From positions 1 to 55,231 of the forward strand of contig JADHUC010000022.1 in the NCBI GenBank assembly GCA_016784735.1: DNA of 55,231 nt, in the 5' to 3' direction. The stretch comes from Pirellulaceae bacterium. Its GTDB lineage: Bacteria > Planctomycetota > Planctomycetia > Pirellulales > Pirellulaceae. The notes below the pieces were generated by a model. The model was not told where the DNA came from, made no database searches, and saw only the letters and a list, made by a program, of their open reading frames with translations. Of the stretch, positions 27,269 to 36,611 are shown piece after piece. Position numbers and translations under genes: made by a program. How positions within the stretch are numbered: position 1 is the stretch's first letter; every line of letters starts with the position of its first letter.

Positions 27269-28048
27269 ATGACAGACGACCTGAATCGACGTCAGCGAAT
27301 GGCGTTCCTGGGTTTGATCGCCTGGATCAGCCTGTGTCTTCTGGTGATCGGCTGGGGCCCGCCGCTGGGCTCAAATACCAGCCGACTCCTGGCGTGCACC
27401 GGACTCGTGGGATTGGCGTCTGCCGTTGGGCTGGCGGCCAGGGTCAAACGCGAGATGGCGGAGACGCGGGAGCTACTGGGTTCCTACATGAACGAAGCCC
27501 GCACGGATCCGTTGACGGGATTGGCCAATCGGCGAGCTCTGAACCAGGAACTCGAGCGGAGGATTGCGCAGTTTCAGCGTCAGGGTACGCCACTTTCTTT
27601 GTTGCTGATTGATGTGGACCATTTCAAACGCTTCAACGATAGCCACGGCCACCAGGCAGGCGACGAGATGTTGTGCACCATGGCCCGCGCTCTGCGCGAC
27701 ACGGTGCGCGACATGGATTTGGCCACGCGCTACGGGGGCGAGGAATTTGCCATCGTCCTTCCGGGCACGCCGTTGAACGACGCGAAAATCGCGGCCGAAC
27801 GCGTCCGGCGCGCTACGGCCGAAATCGAGTTCACATTCCGCGGCGCGAAGCTCCGTGACACGGTCAGTGTCGGTCTGGCACAGGCCATGGAAATGGACGA
27901 CCCGCAGTCGCTCCTTCGCCGCGCGGACGACGCCCTGTATGCCGCCAAAGAAGCAGGTCGGAATCGCAGCTACTTCCACGATGGCGAGATGTGCCTGCCG
28001 GTACGAACGACCGCAGACGTGGAACCGGCAATCCCCGCCAAGTGCTAA
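27269..28048 (+). CDS. Membrane-anchored diguanylate cyclase (GGDEF)
   Basis: The GGDEF domain (about residues 85-250) carries an intact active-site motif RYGGEEF, so it should make cyclic di-GMP from two GTP. The inhibitory I-site RxxD is also present as RDMD exactly five residues before GGEEF, indicating product feedback. The N-terminus has two hydrophobic spans (about 11-30 and 36-55) with a very short loop, so there is little room for an external sensor. ATG 27269 is preferred over the in-frame ATG at 27233 because CGGGAA lies 5-10 nt upstream. The C-terminal 25 residues after the domain are unstructured. It is convergent with the next gene (7-bp gap). Confidence 0.93.
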   Translation: MTDDLNRRQRMAFLGLIAWISLCLLVIGWGPPLGSNTSRLLACTGLVGLASAVGLAARVKREMAETRELLGSYMNEARTDPLTGLANRRALNQELERRIAQFQRQGTPLSLLLIDVDHFKRFNDSHGHQAGDEMLCTMARALRDTVRDMDLATRYGGEEFAIVLPGTPLNDAKIAAERVRRATAEIEFTFRGAKLRDTVSVGLAQAMEMDDPQSLLRRADDALYAAKEAGRNRSYFHDGEMCLPVRTTADVEPAIPAKC

Positions 28049-28055
28049 TGCCGCT

Positions 28056-28538
28056 TCATCTTTCGCGGCCGACAACTCGCCGGGCGAACTTCCGAGCGTT
28101 TTCCGCAATCAGGAAGACTCCTCCAACCGCGACTCCCGTGATGTAGCCGGTCAATGCGGCTGGAATCAACAGGATGAACACCAGAGGAAACACGTCTGCT
28201 ATTGCTCTCGCAACGTCCGTCCCCGCCCCTTGGACGGCCACAACGATGGCGCCGACAAACCAAAAAGTCACGCCGACCAACACGGAAGCAGCGCGCGGGG
28301 CTTTTCCTTTGAACAGCAGTGCTTGTCCAAGCCCAACGGAAGTGACAAAACCCGCCAGGATGACAAAGAGTGTTGGCGGGCAGTTACACAGTCGCATTAC
28401 GCCGAAGGCCAACGAGTAGGCGATCGAAACGGCAAACAACGTGGCCAAGTCGTAACGACGCGGCACCGAATAGACCTTCGCGGCCGAACCGCCTCTTGGA
28501 CCCTCGTCATTGTTTCCCGTCGGTGGCATCTGAATCAC
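28056..28538 (-). CDS. Small four-helix membrane protein, unknown
   Basis: The 160-residue product has a polar N-terminus followed by four predicted membrane spans (around residues 30-45, 55-75, 85-105 and 115-142) and a basic C-terminus. I recognise no family. Its start overlaps the end of the BASS transporter gene by 32 bp on the same strand, so translation is probably coupled and it is the last gene of the minus-strand group. A starting ATG also occurs three codons later. Confidence 0.7.
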   Translation of the reverse strand: MIQMPPTGNNDEGPRGGSAAKVYSVPRRYDLATLFAVSIAYSLAFGVMRLCNCPPTLFVILAGFVTSVGLGQALLFKGKAPRAASVLVGVTFWFVGAIVVAVQGAGTDVARAIADVFPLVFILLIPAALTGYITGVAVGGVFLIAENARKFARRVVGRER

Positions 28539-29511
28539 ATCCCCGGTTCCGCGCCCAAACGGTGGCTAGCATGGTCCCCGTCAGCATGCAGCCGAACGTG
28601 TACATCGCCGGGGCGATGGCAATAGCGCCTCGACCCTCGAACAGGCTCATGGCTAGGAACGCCCCCAGCCCGGCGTTCTGCATGCCGATCTCCAGCGTAA
28701 GCGCTCGTCGCATCGGCTCGGGAAGCCTCATGGCCGCGCCGCCGGAGTATCCGGCCACGTAGCCGCCCGCATTCACCGCAAGAAGTGCCAGAAGCAAGGA
28801 AATGAAAGGAACGTCGCGGCCCGATGGCGACAGCCGGTCGCGATTCACCGCGACCACGACGGCGATGATCCACAGGATGGCCAAATTGGCCACAACGATC
28901 CCAACACGCTTTGCGATTTCCTCCCCGCGAGGGAAGACACGAGACAAGACGTGCCCGACGACGACGGGAACAACGACCGTCAACAACAGCTCCACGCCGG
29001 CACGGACCAGAAACCAGACATCAACGCTCTCTTCCATGTGCAGCGCCAGCCCCAGGATCACAGGCACGGCCAGAGGGCACAAGAGCGTTGCCGAGGTCGT
29101 TAGGCTGACCGAGTAGCTGGTGTTTCCGCGGGCAAGGAACGTCAACACGTTGGACGCCATTGCGCCGGGCACACAGCCCACCATCACGACACCGACCAGG
29201 TAATCCCCCGACAAGCCACAAAGATGCCCCATCGAGTAGGCCAATAATGGCATCGTCAGGTACTGGATGGCTGTCCCACCAAGTACCGTAGGCCACCGAC
29301 GAGCCAGTTGTCGCACTTCGTCGTGCGGAAGCATCCAACCGATGGCAAACATGGTCAGCGCGATCAGCGCCGGCAACAGTGGTTTACTCTCAACGAAGAT
29401 GTCCGGCACGGCGGGAAGCCATTGAGGCCAAAAAAACGCGGCCAGTGACGAGAGGACCAACCAGACAATCAAGTATCGCTGTAGCATTTGCGTCTCGAAC
29501 CGAGTGCTCAT
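28507..29511 (-). CDS. BASS-family (bile acid:Na+ symporter-like) transporter
   Basis: The 334-residue product has about nine or ten hydrophobic helices and the family's conserved pieces: GCVPGAMASNVLTFLARGN in the first half and EIGMQNAGLGAFLA in the second, which form the crossed helices and ion sites in SBF proteins. The substrate may be an organic acid carried with sodium; it cannot be told from sequence. The start is put at 29511 because that ATG overlaps the upstream CBS stop codon as ATGA, the usual sign of translational coupling; a farther start at 29526 is also in frame. It sits between the CBS-pair gene and the small membrane protein. Confidence 0.86.
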   Translation of the reverse strand: MSTRFETQMLQRYLIVWLVLSSLAAFFWPQWLPAVPDIFVESKPLLPALIALTMFAIGWMLPHDEVRQLARRWPTVLGGTAIQYLTMPLLAYSMGHLCGLSGDYLVGVVMVGCVPGAMASNVLTFLARGNTSYSVSLTTSATLLCPLAVPVILGLALHMEESVDVWFLVRAGVELLLTVVVPVVVGHVLSRVFPRGEEIAKRVGIVVANLAILWIIAVVVAVNRDRLSPSGRDVPFISLLLALLAVNAGGYVAGYSGGAAMRLPEPMRRALTLEIGMQNAGLGAFLAMSLFEGRGAIAIAPAMYTFGCMLTGTMLATVWARNRGCDSDATDGKQ

Positions 29512-29987
29512 TGTTCGGGCGAGCAATCCACGAATGCCTTGAGTACGTCGGTCGTCGAGATGATTCCCAATAACCGCCGCTGGCTGTCCAGCACGGGCAA
29601 ACGGTGAACTCGGTCGCGCAGCATGGTCGCGGCAGCGAGGACCAGTTTCGTTTCGGGTTCCGTGGAAATCACGTCATCGGTCATCAAGTCCATGACGCTT
29701 TGCTGGCCGACGTGATCGCTGACGTTCTTGACGAAGATTGTCCACCAGATTTCGCTCTCGCGATCTGCGCCGTCGAGGCCCTCGTCCAAATCGCACGTAA
29801 CGTCCACGAAATCGCTGGTCGAAAGGATGCCGATGCAACGGCCTCGATTGTCCAGCACGGGAAGCGCCGACACGTTGTTTTCCATCATCAGTTCCAACGC
29901 GTCGTGGACGGAGTCTCGGACGTTGATGGTGACCACCTCCCGGCTCATCACGTTCTTGACCCGCTGCCGATAGACTTCGTTCGTCAC
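29508..29987 (-). CDS. CBS-domain pair protein
   Basis: This 159-residue protein consists of two CBS motifs: KNVMSREVVTINVRDSVHDA with PVLDNRGRCIGILSTSD, and DLMTDDVISTEPETKL with PVLDSQRRLLGIISTTD. Such Bateman modules bind adenosine nucleotides and usually regulate a partner. No catalytic domain is attached. The stretch between the motifs (about residues 65-100) is longer than usual and acidic. It lies 34 bp after the globin gene and overlaps the transporter by 4 bp, so the three are probably one transcript, and the transporter may be its regulatory target; this is inferred. Confidence 0.9.
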   Translation of the reverse strand: MTNEVYRQRVKNVMSREVVTINVRDSVHDALELMMENNVSALPVLDNRGRCIGILSTSDFVDVTCDLDEGLDGADRESEIWWTIFVKNVSDHVGQQSVMDLMTDDVISTEPETKLVLAAATMLRDRVHRLPVLDSQRRLLGIISTTDVLKAFVDCSPEQ

Positions 29988-30021
29988 GGTCGTTTCCTTT
30001 CCCTTTTGTAGCCGTCGACGT

Positions 30022-30429
30022 TCACACTGTAACGCGCGTCTCGTAACCTTCGAACATCAGCGCAATCGCTTTCCCGATCGCCTCTCGCCACTGTTCTTCC
30101 AGGGTCGGTGACCAATCATCTCCGTGAAACCGACCCATTGCTTCGATCATCGCTTCGGTCCATTTTCCGTAGCCTTCCTTGGGTATATTAAGCTCATTGT
30201 GTTTGGTGCCCAGATACTGTAAGTACTGCTCGACGGCCGGCGTAGGGTCAGCGTGGTATCGCTCGATGATCATCAATGCCGTGACTAGTTGGACGCGTTG
30301 GCGTTTGAAATCCACGCCAGCGAAATGCTGCTGCAATTCCGGATAGGTGCTCAGGAAATGGTCGTAGAACAGTTCTCCCAGAGATTCCCTTGCATGAAGG
30401 ATGCGATTCAGACTTTCGTTTATGTCCAT
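30022..30429 (-). CDS. Single-domain globin
   Basis: The 135-residue sequence fits a single-domain bacterial globin of the protoglobin/flavohaemoglobin-head kind. FYDHFLSTYPELQQHFAGVD holds the helix A-C region and GTKHNELNIPKEGYGKW the F-helix with the proximal His, followed by the G and H helices ending in ALMFEGY. It should bind haem and so oxygen or nitric oxide. There is no reductase domain. Its neighbours are a universal stress protein and a CBS-pair protein on the same strand, a combination that suggests a response to low oxygen or nitrosative stress; that role is inferred. Confidence 0.87.
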   Translation of the reverse strand: MDINESLNRILHARESLGELFYDHFLSTYPELQQHFAGVDFKRQRVQLVTALMIIERYHADPTPAVEQYLQYLGTKHNELNIPKEGYGKWTEAMIEAMGRFHGDDWSPTLEEQWREAIGKAIALMFEGYETRVTV

Positions 30430-30600
30430 AGTGCTTTCAGACTGAGAAGGGTAAAGGCGATTGAACCTTTTGACAGCGCAAGATGTTCAAGATAACGATT
30501 TGATAGGAAAGACGATCCTTCGCCGCGACCGACTCACGGCATAGTCCTTTGCTGCGCAATAGAATGGTAGTCTCCCGGTGAAAGTCCTTCAAGCACATTC

Positions 30601-31047
30601 CTACGAGTCGTCCGTCGAGTTCGCTGGCGGTTGTTTGTAGGTCAGCACCGGGCACGACGCCTGCCGTACCACCACCTCGGCCACACTGCCCATCAGCAGG
30701 CGCAACAGCCCGGTACGCCCGTGGGTGCCCATGACGATCAACTCCACGTCCTCCTCTTCGGCCAGTCGAGCGATCGCACTGGCCGGATCGCCTGTAATCA
30801 GCCGATGCTCGACCGCAACATCCGACCCCGCCGGTACGACCTCGGCGAGCATCTGCTCGAGATCGTCGATCGCTGGCTCCGGCATACCGTAGTACATCTC
30901 GCCGCCGCCATAGGCTGCCGGAGGCTCTTCGACATGCACGACCATCAACGTCGCGCCACGTTCACGAGCCAATGACGTGGCCAACTCCAACGCCGCATCT
31001 CCGGTATGCGAGAAATCCGTCGGGAACAAGATCTTTCGCGCGGTCAC
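30601..31047 (-). CDS. Universal stress protein (UspA family)
   Basis: The start is GTG 31047, decided by a perfect AGGAGG 7 nt upstream; the frame stays open a further 26 codons but that extension has no homology. The 148-residue product is one Usp domain: ARKILFPTDFSHTGD at the start, an insertion with GGGEMYYGMPEP and the ATP-binding motif GTHGRTGLLRLLMGS before VAEVVVRQASCPVL. This is the ATP-binding UspFG-like class. It precedes the globin gene by 170 bp on the same strand and probably shares its stress regulation. Divergent from dnaE. Confidence 0.92.
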   Translation of the reverse strand: MTARKILFPTDFSHTGDAALELATSLARERGATLMVVHVEEPPAAYGGGEMYYGMPEPAIDDLEQMLAEVVPAGSDVAVEHRLITGDPASAIARLAEEEDVELIVMGTHGRTGLLRLLMGSVAEVVVRQASCPVLTYKQPPANSTDDS

Positions 31048-31476
31048 GGTAGGTCCTCCTATTGCGGAAAGGATCTCGAAAACGCTTGACAGCTCAGGGA
31101 GCCAACTTCGCAATTGACGCGACAATCGCCCCAGGGGAATGGAGAAACGCCCCGATACATCTCGATGGCGTACCCGATAATGCTACAGGGTATTGAAAGG
31201 CCGATTATTTTTCCAGTCAATTGAATTTTCTCCTCTTCGACGAACGGAAGCCATCCCCCATGTTGCAGGGGTGCATTACCCGTTTCAGTATGCTGCGAAT
31301 ACATGAACAAACCCACCTCGCGTGACGGTTCGCATCGTACGCACAAGCTCATTCCTCCGTACAAAACCAAACGTTCTGCGCAAACTCACGCTCTGAGGTT
31401 GGCAGGTTGAGAATCTGATCTACAATCAGTTTCTCGTTAGGAACCCTTTCTCAGACTCTCGCGACGGATCGTATTG
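31048..31476. promoter_or_regulatory. Divergent intergenic region between usp and dnaE
   Basis: This stretch separates two diverging genes and must hold promoters for both. It includes the AGGAGG of usp at 31055-31060. A 103-codon open frame at 31059-31370 on the minus strand has no recognisable features and looks spurious. I cannot place promoter boxes with confidence. Confidence 0.5.
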
Positions 31477-34400
31477 ATGAGTGATCGACCATTCGTTCAT
31501 TTGCATTGTCACAGCCACTATAGCCTCCTGGATGGAGCCAGTTCGATCAAGAAATTGATCGGGCGGGCCAAAGACCATGGCATGAACGCCCTGGCGCTCA
31601 CGGATCACGGTAATCTGCACGGGGCGCTGGAATTCTACCAAAAAGCCAAGGCCGCCGACCTGAACCCCATCGTCGGCTATGAAGCGTATATTGCGTCCAG
31701 CAATCGCCACGACAAGGACTCGGGCAACTTGAAGGAAGCTGCCTACCACTTGACGCTGCTGGCTCAGAATCGCACCGGTTTCGAGAATCTGGTGAGAATG
31801 GCCTCCACGGCCTATTTGGAGGGTTTCTACTTCAAGCCGCGCATCGATAAAGAACTGCTCCAGCAGCACAACGAAGGGATTATCTGCCTGAGCGGTTGCG
31901 TTTCCAGCGAGTTGAACCGCGCGCTTTTGAAAGGCCACGGTGGCGAAGAGCATTTGGCCGAAGCCATGGAGATCGCCAAGTGGTTCCATGACCTCTTCGG
32001 CGACCGCTACTTCATCGAAATCATGAACAACGGAGTCGACGTCCAGCGGTTTGCCATGGAAGGGGCGGTGGAGGTGGCCAACCGAGTGGGAGTTCCTCTG
32101 GTTGCCACCAGCGACTGCCACTACGTCGACGCGGACGACGCGGAGGCGCAGGACGTGATGCTGTGCATCAATACGGGCAAGTTCCGCACAGATACGAGCC
32201 GCATGCGGATGGACGGTAACGAGTACTATTTGCGCACTCCCGACGAAATGTATGCGGCCTTTCCGGGGCGGGAAGACGCGGTCGCCCGCAGCCAGGAAAT
32301 CGCCGACTCGGTCGACATCAACTTGGAACTAGGCCAACGCCATTTCCCCACGTACGCTCCGCTGCCCGAAGGCGAGACGTCCGAGCAGTTCTTGCGCCGT
32401 TTGTGCCTCGAGGGCCTCCGGGACCGCTATGCGGGAAACGAGAAGATGTGCCCCGGCGGCGAGCTATCCGACACGGTCATGGAGCGTCTGGACCGGGAAC
32501 TGTCCGTGATCAACAATTTGGGGTTTCCCAACTATTTTCTGATCGTCTGGGATTTTGTGCGAGAGGCGCGCGATATGGGCGTGCCGACCACGGCTCGCGG
32601 CAGCGGCGTGGGCGCGATTGTCTGCTATGCCCTGTATCTGAGCCACGTCTGCCCGATCGAGTACGACCTGCTGTTCGAACGCTTCCTGGACGAGAACCGC
32701 CTGGAAGCGCCGGACATCGACATCGATTTCTGCAAGGAACGCCGTGCTGACGTGATGCGCTATGTGAAGGACAAGTACGGCGAGGACAACGTGGCGCAGA
32801 TTGGCACATTCGGCACGCTGCAGGCCAGGGCGGCGATCAAGGACGTGGGCCGCACTTTGGGCATTCCGTTGGCTCGCGTGAACGAAGTGACCGCGATGGT
32901 GCCGGAAGAACTGCACATCACGCTCGAAGCTGCCCTGAAAAAAAGCGACGATCTCCATGCGACCTACCAGAACGATGGCGAGATCCGCGAAATGATCGAT
33001 CTGGCCCGCAAGATCGAGGGCCTGGCCCGCAACATTGGTACGCACGCCGCGGCAGTGGTGATCGCGGATAAGCCCCTGACCGAATATGTGCCGTTGTCTC
33101 GTATCTCCGGCAAGGAAGACATTATCACGCAATGGTCGATGAACGATGTCGAGGCTGCCGGGCTGCTGAAGATGGATTTCCTTGGCCTGCGAAACCTGAC
33201 GATCTTGCGCAAGACCGTCGATCTGATCGAACAGACGACTGGCGAGCGGATCGACCCGCAGAAACTGCCGACGGACGACCCAGCCACTTACGCCCTGCTG
33301 CAACGCGGCGAAACGAAAGGCGTCTTCCAATTGGAAAGCGGCGGAATCCGCGATTTGTTGCAGAGGATGAAGCCGGACCATTTCCTGGACATCATCGCCA
33401 CGAATGCGCTCTATCGCCCGGGACCGCTCAAAGGCGGCATGGTCGACGAATACGTCGACGTCAAGCACGGGCGAAAGCAGCCGCAGTACAAACATCCCGT
33501 GCTGGAGGAGGTGCTCAAAGAGACCCACGGCGTGATGGTCTACCAGGAACAGATCATGCGCATTCTGAATCGGTTGGGTGGGATCGAATTGGCCAAAGCG
33601 TATACCTGCATCAAGGCCATCAGCAAAAAGAAGAAGGAAATCATCAATGCCAACCACGACGCGTTCATCAGCGGGTCCACAGCCAATGGACTCGGCAAAA
33701 AGGACGCGCAGGATATCTGGGATCTGATTCTGGAGTTCGCCGGGTACGGCTTCAACAAATCACACAGCACTGCCTACGCGCTGATTGCCTATCAAACAGC
33801 TTACCTGAAGACGCACTATCCGGTCGAGTTCATGGCCGCGCTGCTATCGAGCGACATACCGGGGAGGAACTTCAAGAAGAAGGACTCCCTGGTCGAGCAC
33901 ATGGACGATTCGGAGCGGATGAAAATCGAAATTGTGCATCCCGACGTCAACTCGTCGGACGTCGACTTTTCGGTGGGCGACGGCAAGATCTACTTCGCTT
34001 TGTCGGCCATCAAGGGCTGCGGCGGCGGAGCGGCCGACGCGATCGTGGTGGCCAGGAAAGACGAGGGATCGTTCAAGGACTTGTTTGATTTCTGCGAGCG
34101 AGTTGACGCGTCGTCCTGCAATCGGTCGACTATCGAGACGCTGATCAAGGCCGGGGCCATGGATTCATTCGGCGTCAAACGGTCTCAATTGCTGGCCGTG
34201 TTGGAACGGGCCATGCAGTCGGGCTCGGCGGCATTGGCGGATCGCCGTAGCGGACAGAGGAGCTTGTTTGGCGAAATGGAGGATGAAGACGACAAACCGG
34301 CAGTCACTTTGCCAGACATCCCGGAATTGCCGGAGCGCGAACGGTCGCTGATGGAAAAGGAGGTCCTGGGCTACTACCGAACCAGCCATCCGCTGGCCGA

Positions 34401-35055
34401 GTACGAACAGAAACTGGCTGAATTCTGTTCCCACACGACGGCCGAGGCCGACGACCTGCCTCCTCGCACTGAGGTGATCATGGGCGGAATGCTCGCGGCC
34501 GTTAAACTCTCTCATGTCAAGAAGACGCGTCCCGGTGCGACGGCCACCAAGTATGCAAACTTCGATTTGGAGGACAAGGATGGCGTGATTCGGTGCATCC
34601 TGTGGCCCGACGAATTCGCTACGATGGGCGAGTTGGTGCAAGCGGACGCTGTGCTAGTCGCTCGCGGGAAGATCGACCGCCGTGGCAGTGGCGACGGGGC
34701 CAACTTGATCGTCGACGAACTGATCCCTCTGGACGAGCTGGAATCGCGGTACACCAGCGGCATGATCGTCTGCATCGACGAAGCCGACGACGCCAGCGGG
34801 ACTTTGAAGCAACTATATGAGATTATCCGCGGGTATCCGGGCAGTCGCGATCTGCAGTTCATGATCACCTTGAACGACGGCAGTCGCGTACGACTCAAAT
34901 CCAACAAAGTACGCGTGAACATCACGCCCGAGTTGCGAGATCGCGTTGACGATCTGTTGGGTCCCGGCAGCTTGCGGCTGATCATGTCGCCGCCGACGCC
35001 GTCGGGTGGTAAACGCAACGGCAAACGACGGAACGGCGCTGCACGCGGTGCGTGA
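31477..35055 (+). CDS. dnaE: DNA polymerase III alpha subunit
   Basis: This is the replicative polymerase of DnaE1 type, 1192 residues, a normal length. Order of domains: PHP (about 1-215, FVHLHCHSHYSLLDGASS), palm and fingers with the catalytic motif PDIDIDF near residue 410 and the third Asp in KMDFLGLRN near 560, helix-hairpin-helix region, then an OB-fold near 1000-1085 (GGMLAAVKLSHVKK). The PHP metal ligands HLHCHS, TDHGN and SDCHY are present. ATG 31477 is used; a TTG one codon earlier is also possible. The gene stands alone, with the usp gene diverging upstream and a palindromic repeat 11 bp after its stop. Confidence 0.97.
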   Translation: MSDRPFVHLHCHSHYSLLDGASSIKKLIGRAKDHGMNALALTDHGNLHGALEFYQKAKAADLNPIVGYEAYIASSNRHDKDSGNLKEAAYHLTLLAQNRTGFENLVRMASTAYLEGFYFKPRIDKELLQQHNEGIICLSGCVSSELNRALLKGHGGEEHLAEAMEIAKWFHDLFGDRYFIEIMNNGVDVQRFAMEGAVEVANRVGVPLVATSDCHYVDADDAEAQDVMLCINTGKFRTDTSRMRMDGNEYYLRTPDEMYAAFPGREDAVARSQEIADSVDINLELGQRHFPTYAPLPEGETSEQFLRRLCLEGLRDRYAGNEKMCPGGELSDTVMERLDRELSVINNLGFPNYFLIVWDFVREARDMGVPTTARGSGVGAIVCYALYLSHVCPIEYDLLFERFLDENRLEAPDIDIDFCKERRADVMRYVKDKYGEDNVAQIGTFGTLQARAAIKDVGRTLGIPLARVNEVTAMVPEELHITLEAALKKSDDLHATYQNDGEIREMIDLARKIEGLARNIGTHAAAVVIADKPLTEYVPLSRISGKEDIITQWSMNDVEAAGLLKMDFLGLRNLTILRKTVDLIEQTTGERIDPQKLPTDDPATYALLQRGETKGVFQLESGGIRDLLQRMKPDHFLDIIATNALYRPGPLKGGMVDEYVDVKHGRKQPQYKHPVLEEVLKETHGVMVYQEQIMRILNRLGGIELAKAYTCIKAISKKKKEIINANHDAFISGSTANGLGKKDAQDIWDLILEFAGYGFNKSHSTAYALIAYQTAYLKTHYPVEFMAALLSSDIPGRNFKKKDSLVEHMDDSERMKIEIVHPDVNSSDVDFSVGDGKIYFALSAIKGCGGGAADAIVVARKDEGSFKDLFDFCERVDASSCNRSTIETLIKAGAMDSFGVKRSQLLAVLERAMQSGSAALADRRSGQRSLFGEMEDEDDKPAVTLPDIPELPERERSLMEKEVLGYYRTSHPLAEYEQKLAEFCSHTTAEADDLPPRTEVIMGGMLAAVKLSHVKKTRPGATATKYANFDLEDKDGVIRCILWPDEFATMGELVQADAVLVARGKIDRRGSGDGANLIVDELIPLDELESRYTSGMIVCIDEADDASGTLKQLYEIIRGYPGSRDLQFMITLNDGSRVRLKSNKVRVNITPELRDRVDDLLGPGSLRLIMSPPTPSGGKRNGKRRNGAARGA

Positions 35056-35065
35056 CCGCACCTCC

Positions 35066-35299
35066 CGTTTAACCCGAAGCCGGAGGAGACTGTTGAAATG
35101 CTAGAGGAAACCAAAGTGGGGTAAGCTTCCAGCTTGCCGACCTTGTGCATTGTTGATACCCACGTTTTCCTTGCCTACGTATTTGGCAAGCTGGAAGCTT
35201 ACCCCACGACTTATTCAGCAGTCTCCGGAGGCGATGGCGGGGAGTGGCATGGATCGTCCACGGGTAACGCCCGCCATCGCCTTCGGCTTCGGGTTAAAC
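35066..35299. repeat. GTTTAACC palindromic repeat, interrupted by a 138-bp element
   Basis: The left arm 35066-35086 and the rest, 35225-35299, form one palindrome once the inserted element is removed; its stem is less perfect than that at 47759-47835 and its loop is different. It starts 11 bp after the dnaE stop codon. This and the next 150 bp to the TlpA-type gene hold no coding sequence that I can support. Confidence 0.82.
35087..35224. mobile_element. 138-bp MITE-like element, copy 2
   Basis: It has the same length and about four substitutions relative to 12818-12955. The right end is TTCAGCAGTCT and the left end AGACTGTTGAA, one change from perfect. The flanking duplication is CCGGAGG (35080-35086 and 35225-35231), the reverse complement of the target in copy 1: the element kept the same orientation in the window while the host palindrome arm is the other one. 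Confidence 0.85.
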
Positions 35300-35447
35300 A
35301 GTTCCAGTATTTGCGGTATTCATAACACGCCAGTATGCGGGAGAATCGCCGGGCCGTCCGCTGCTGGTTGCGAACAGCCCGCCGGTACGCTAACCTTTTC
35401 CGCTGGGTGCCTCTGACGTCTCTATGTTACATCACAAGGAATCCGAA

Positions 35448-36518
35448 ATGCGTTTCTCCAAGGTAGTCAATCGATTCGCGTGGAGCGTGGCATGCGTAGC
35501 CGCCACGCTGCTGGTGGTTTTCACGATTCGAGCACAGGAAGCCAAAGAAGACCAGAAACCGGCTGCCAAAGAGGAGGCGGACAAGCCGAAAGCCAAAGAC
35601 CGCTACGCGGTACCGGAAGGCGGAGTGGACGAACTGGTCAAGTTCGTTGAAGAGTTGGAGGCGTTTCGCCCAACCGATGCCCAGGAATATTTTGCACATC
35701 GGCAGAAGGCGCCGATAGCGTTGGAAGCGGCGGCCAACAAGATCCTTGAACTGGAAAAGGACAAGGAGTCGGCGGTTGCCAAGAAGGCATCCGGAGTCCT
35801 CCTTCAGCTTTCCGCCCGGAAGATCGGGCAGGTGGATGCGGACGAGCAGCGGGTGATTCTGGACAAGCTGACCGACTACCTTTCGAAAAAGGAACTCACT
35901 CGCGCAGACCTCAGTATTGCGATGAACGCAGGACGCGCCCTGGAGTACTCCGATGCCAAAGAAATGGCCGCGGAGGCCTACGAGAGCTTCGGCAAGATCT
36001 ATTCCGAGAGCAAGGACGAGCAAGTTGCATCGTTCGGCGGAATGCTGGCTGGCTCGTCGCGTCGTTTGAAACTGGAGGGCAACGCGTTGGAGCTTGAGGG
36101 AACGAAGCTCGATGGCGCGAAGTTCGACGTGGCCGAACTGAAAGGCAAAGTGGTGCTGGTCGACTTCTGGGCCACGTGGTGTGGGCCTTGCCGCGCCGAA
36201 TATCCAAACATCAAGAAGGCCTACGACAAGTATCACGAACATGGCTTCGAAGTCGTTGGCGTCAGTATCGACCAGAGTCGCGAAGCGTTGGAGAAGTACA
36301 TCGAGGAAAAAGAAGTGCCGTGGATTACGCTTCACGAGAAGGACGCCGGAGGCAAGAATCCGGCCACCACTCGTTATGGCATCTTCGGCATCCCGACCAT
36401 GTTCCTGGTTGGACGTGATGGCAATGTGATTTCCATTCGCGCCCGCGGCAACGATTTGGCTCGTCTATTGGACGAACAGTTTGGCGATCTCGAGGCGACG
36501 GACGACGACAAGAGCTGA
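35448..36518 (+). CDS. TlpA-type thioredoxin-fold exported protein
   Basis: Start ATG 35448 has GGAAT about 7 nt upstream and opens a signal or anchor sequence (WSVACVAATLLVVFTIRA); the in-frame start at 35424 is less likely. After a Lys/Glu-rich stretch and a helical region (about 55-210) comes a TlpA/AhpC-TSA-like thioredoxin domain with an intact VDFWATWCGPCRAEYPN site and the cis-Pro in FGIPTMFLVG. It should catalyse disulfide exchange outside the cytoplasm. The helical N-terminal part is shared in style with the following lipoprotein, so the two look like paralogues. A terminator follows 54 bp after the stop, so the two are separate transcripts. Confidence 0.88.
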   Translation: MRFSKVVNRFAWSVACVAATLLVVFTIRAQEAKEDQKPAAKEEADKPKAKDRYAVPEGGVDELVKFVEELEAFRPTDAQEYFAHRQKAPIALEAAANKILELEKDKESAVAKKASGVLLQLSARKIGQVDADEQRVILDKLTDYLSKKELTRADLSIAMNAGRALEYSDAKEMAAEAYESFGKIYSESKDEQVASFGGMLAGSSRRLKLEGNALELEGTKLDGAKFDVAELKGKVVLVDFWATWCGPCRAEYPNIKKAYDKYHEHGFEVVGVSIDQSREALEKYIEEKEVPWITLHEKDAGGKNPATTRYGIFGIPTMFLVGRDGNVISIRARGNDLARLLDEQFGDLEATDDDKS

Positions 36519-36572
36519 GAGTTGATCTTGGCCGTCAAACGTGGCCGCGTCGCCTCGTTTTGTGTTGAATTG

Positions 36573-36599
36573 GCGCCGACCCAAGGTCGGCGCTTTTTT
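36573..36599 (+). terminator. Rho-independent terminator
   Basis: GCGCCGAC and GTCGGCGC form an 8-bp stem around CCAAG, followed by TTTTTT. It lies 54 bp after the stop of the TlpA-type gene. Confidence 0.88.
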
Positions 36600-36611
36600 C
36601 CTGCGCATACG

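Noticed and set aside
31059..31370. 103-codon minus-strand frame upstream of usp
   Set aside because: It covers the usp ribosome-binding site and promoter area and has no domain or hydrophobic pattern.
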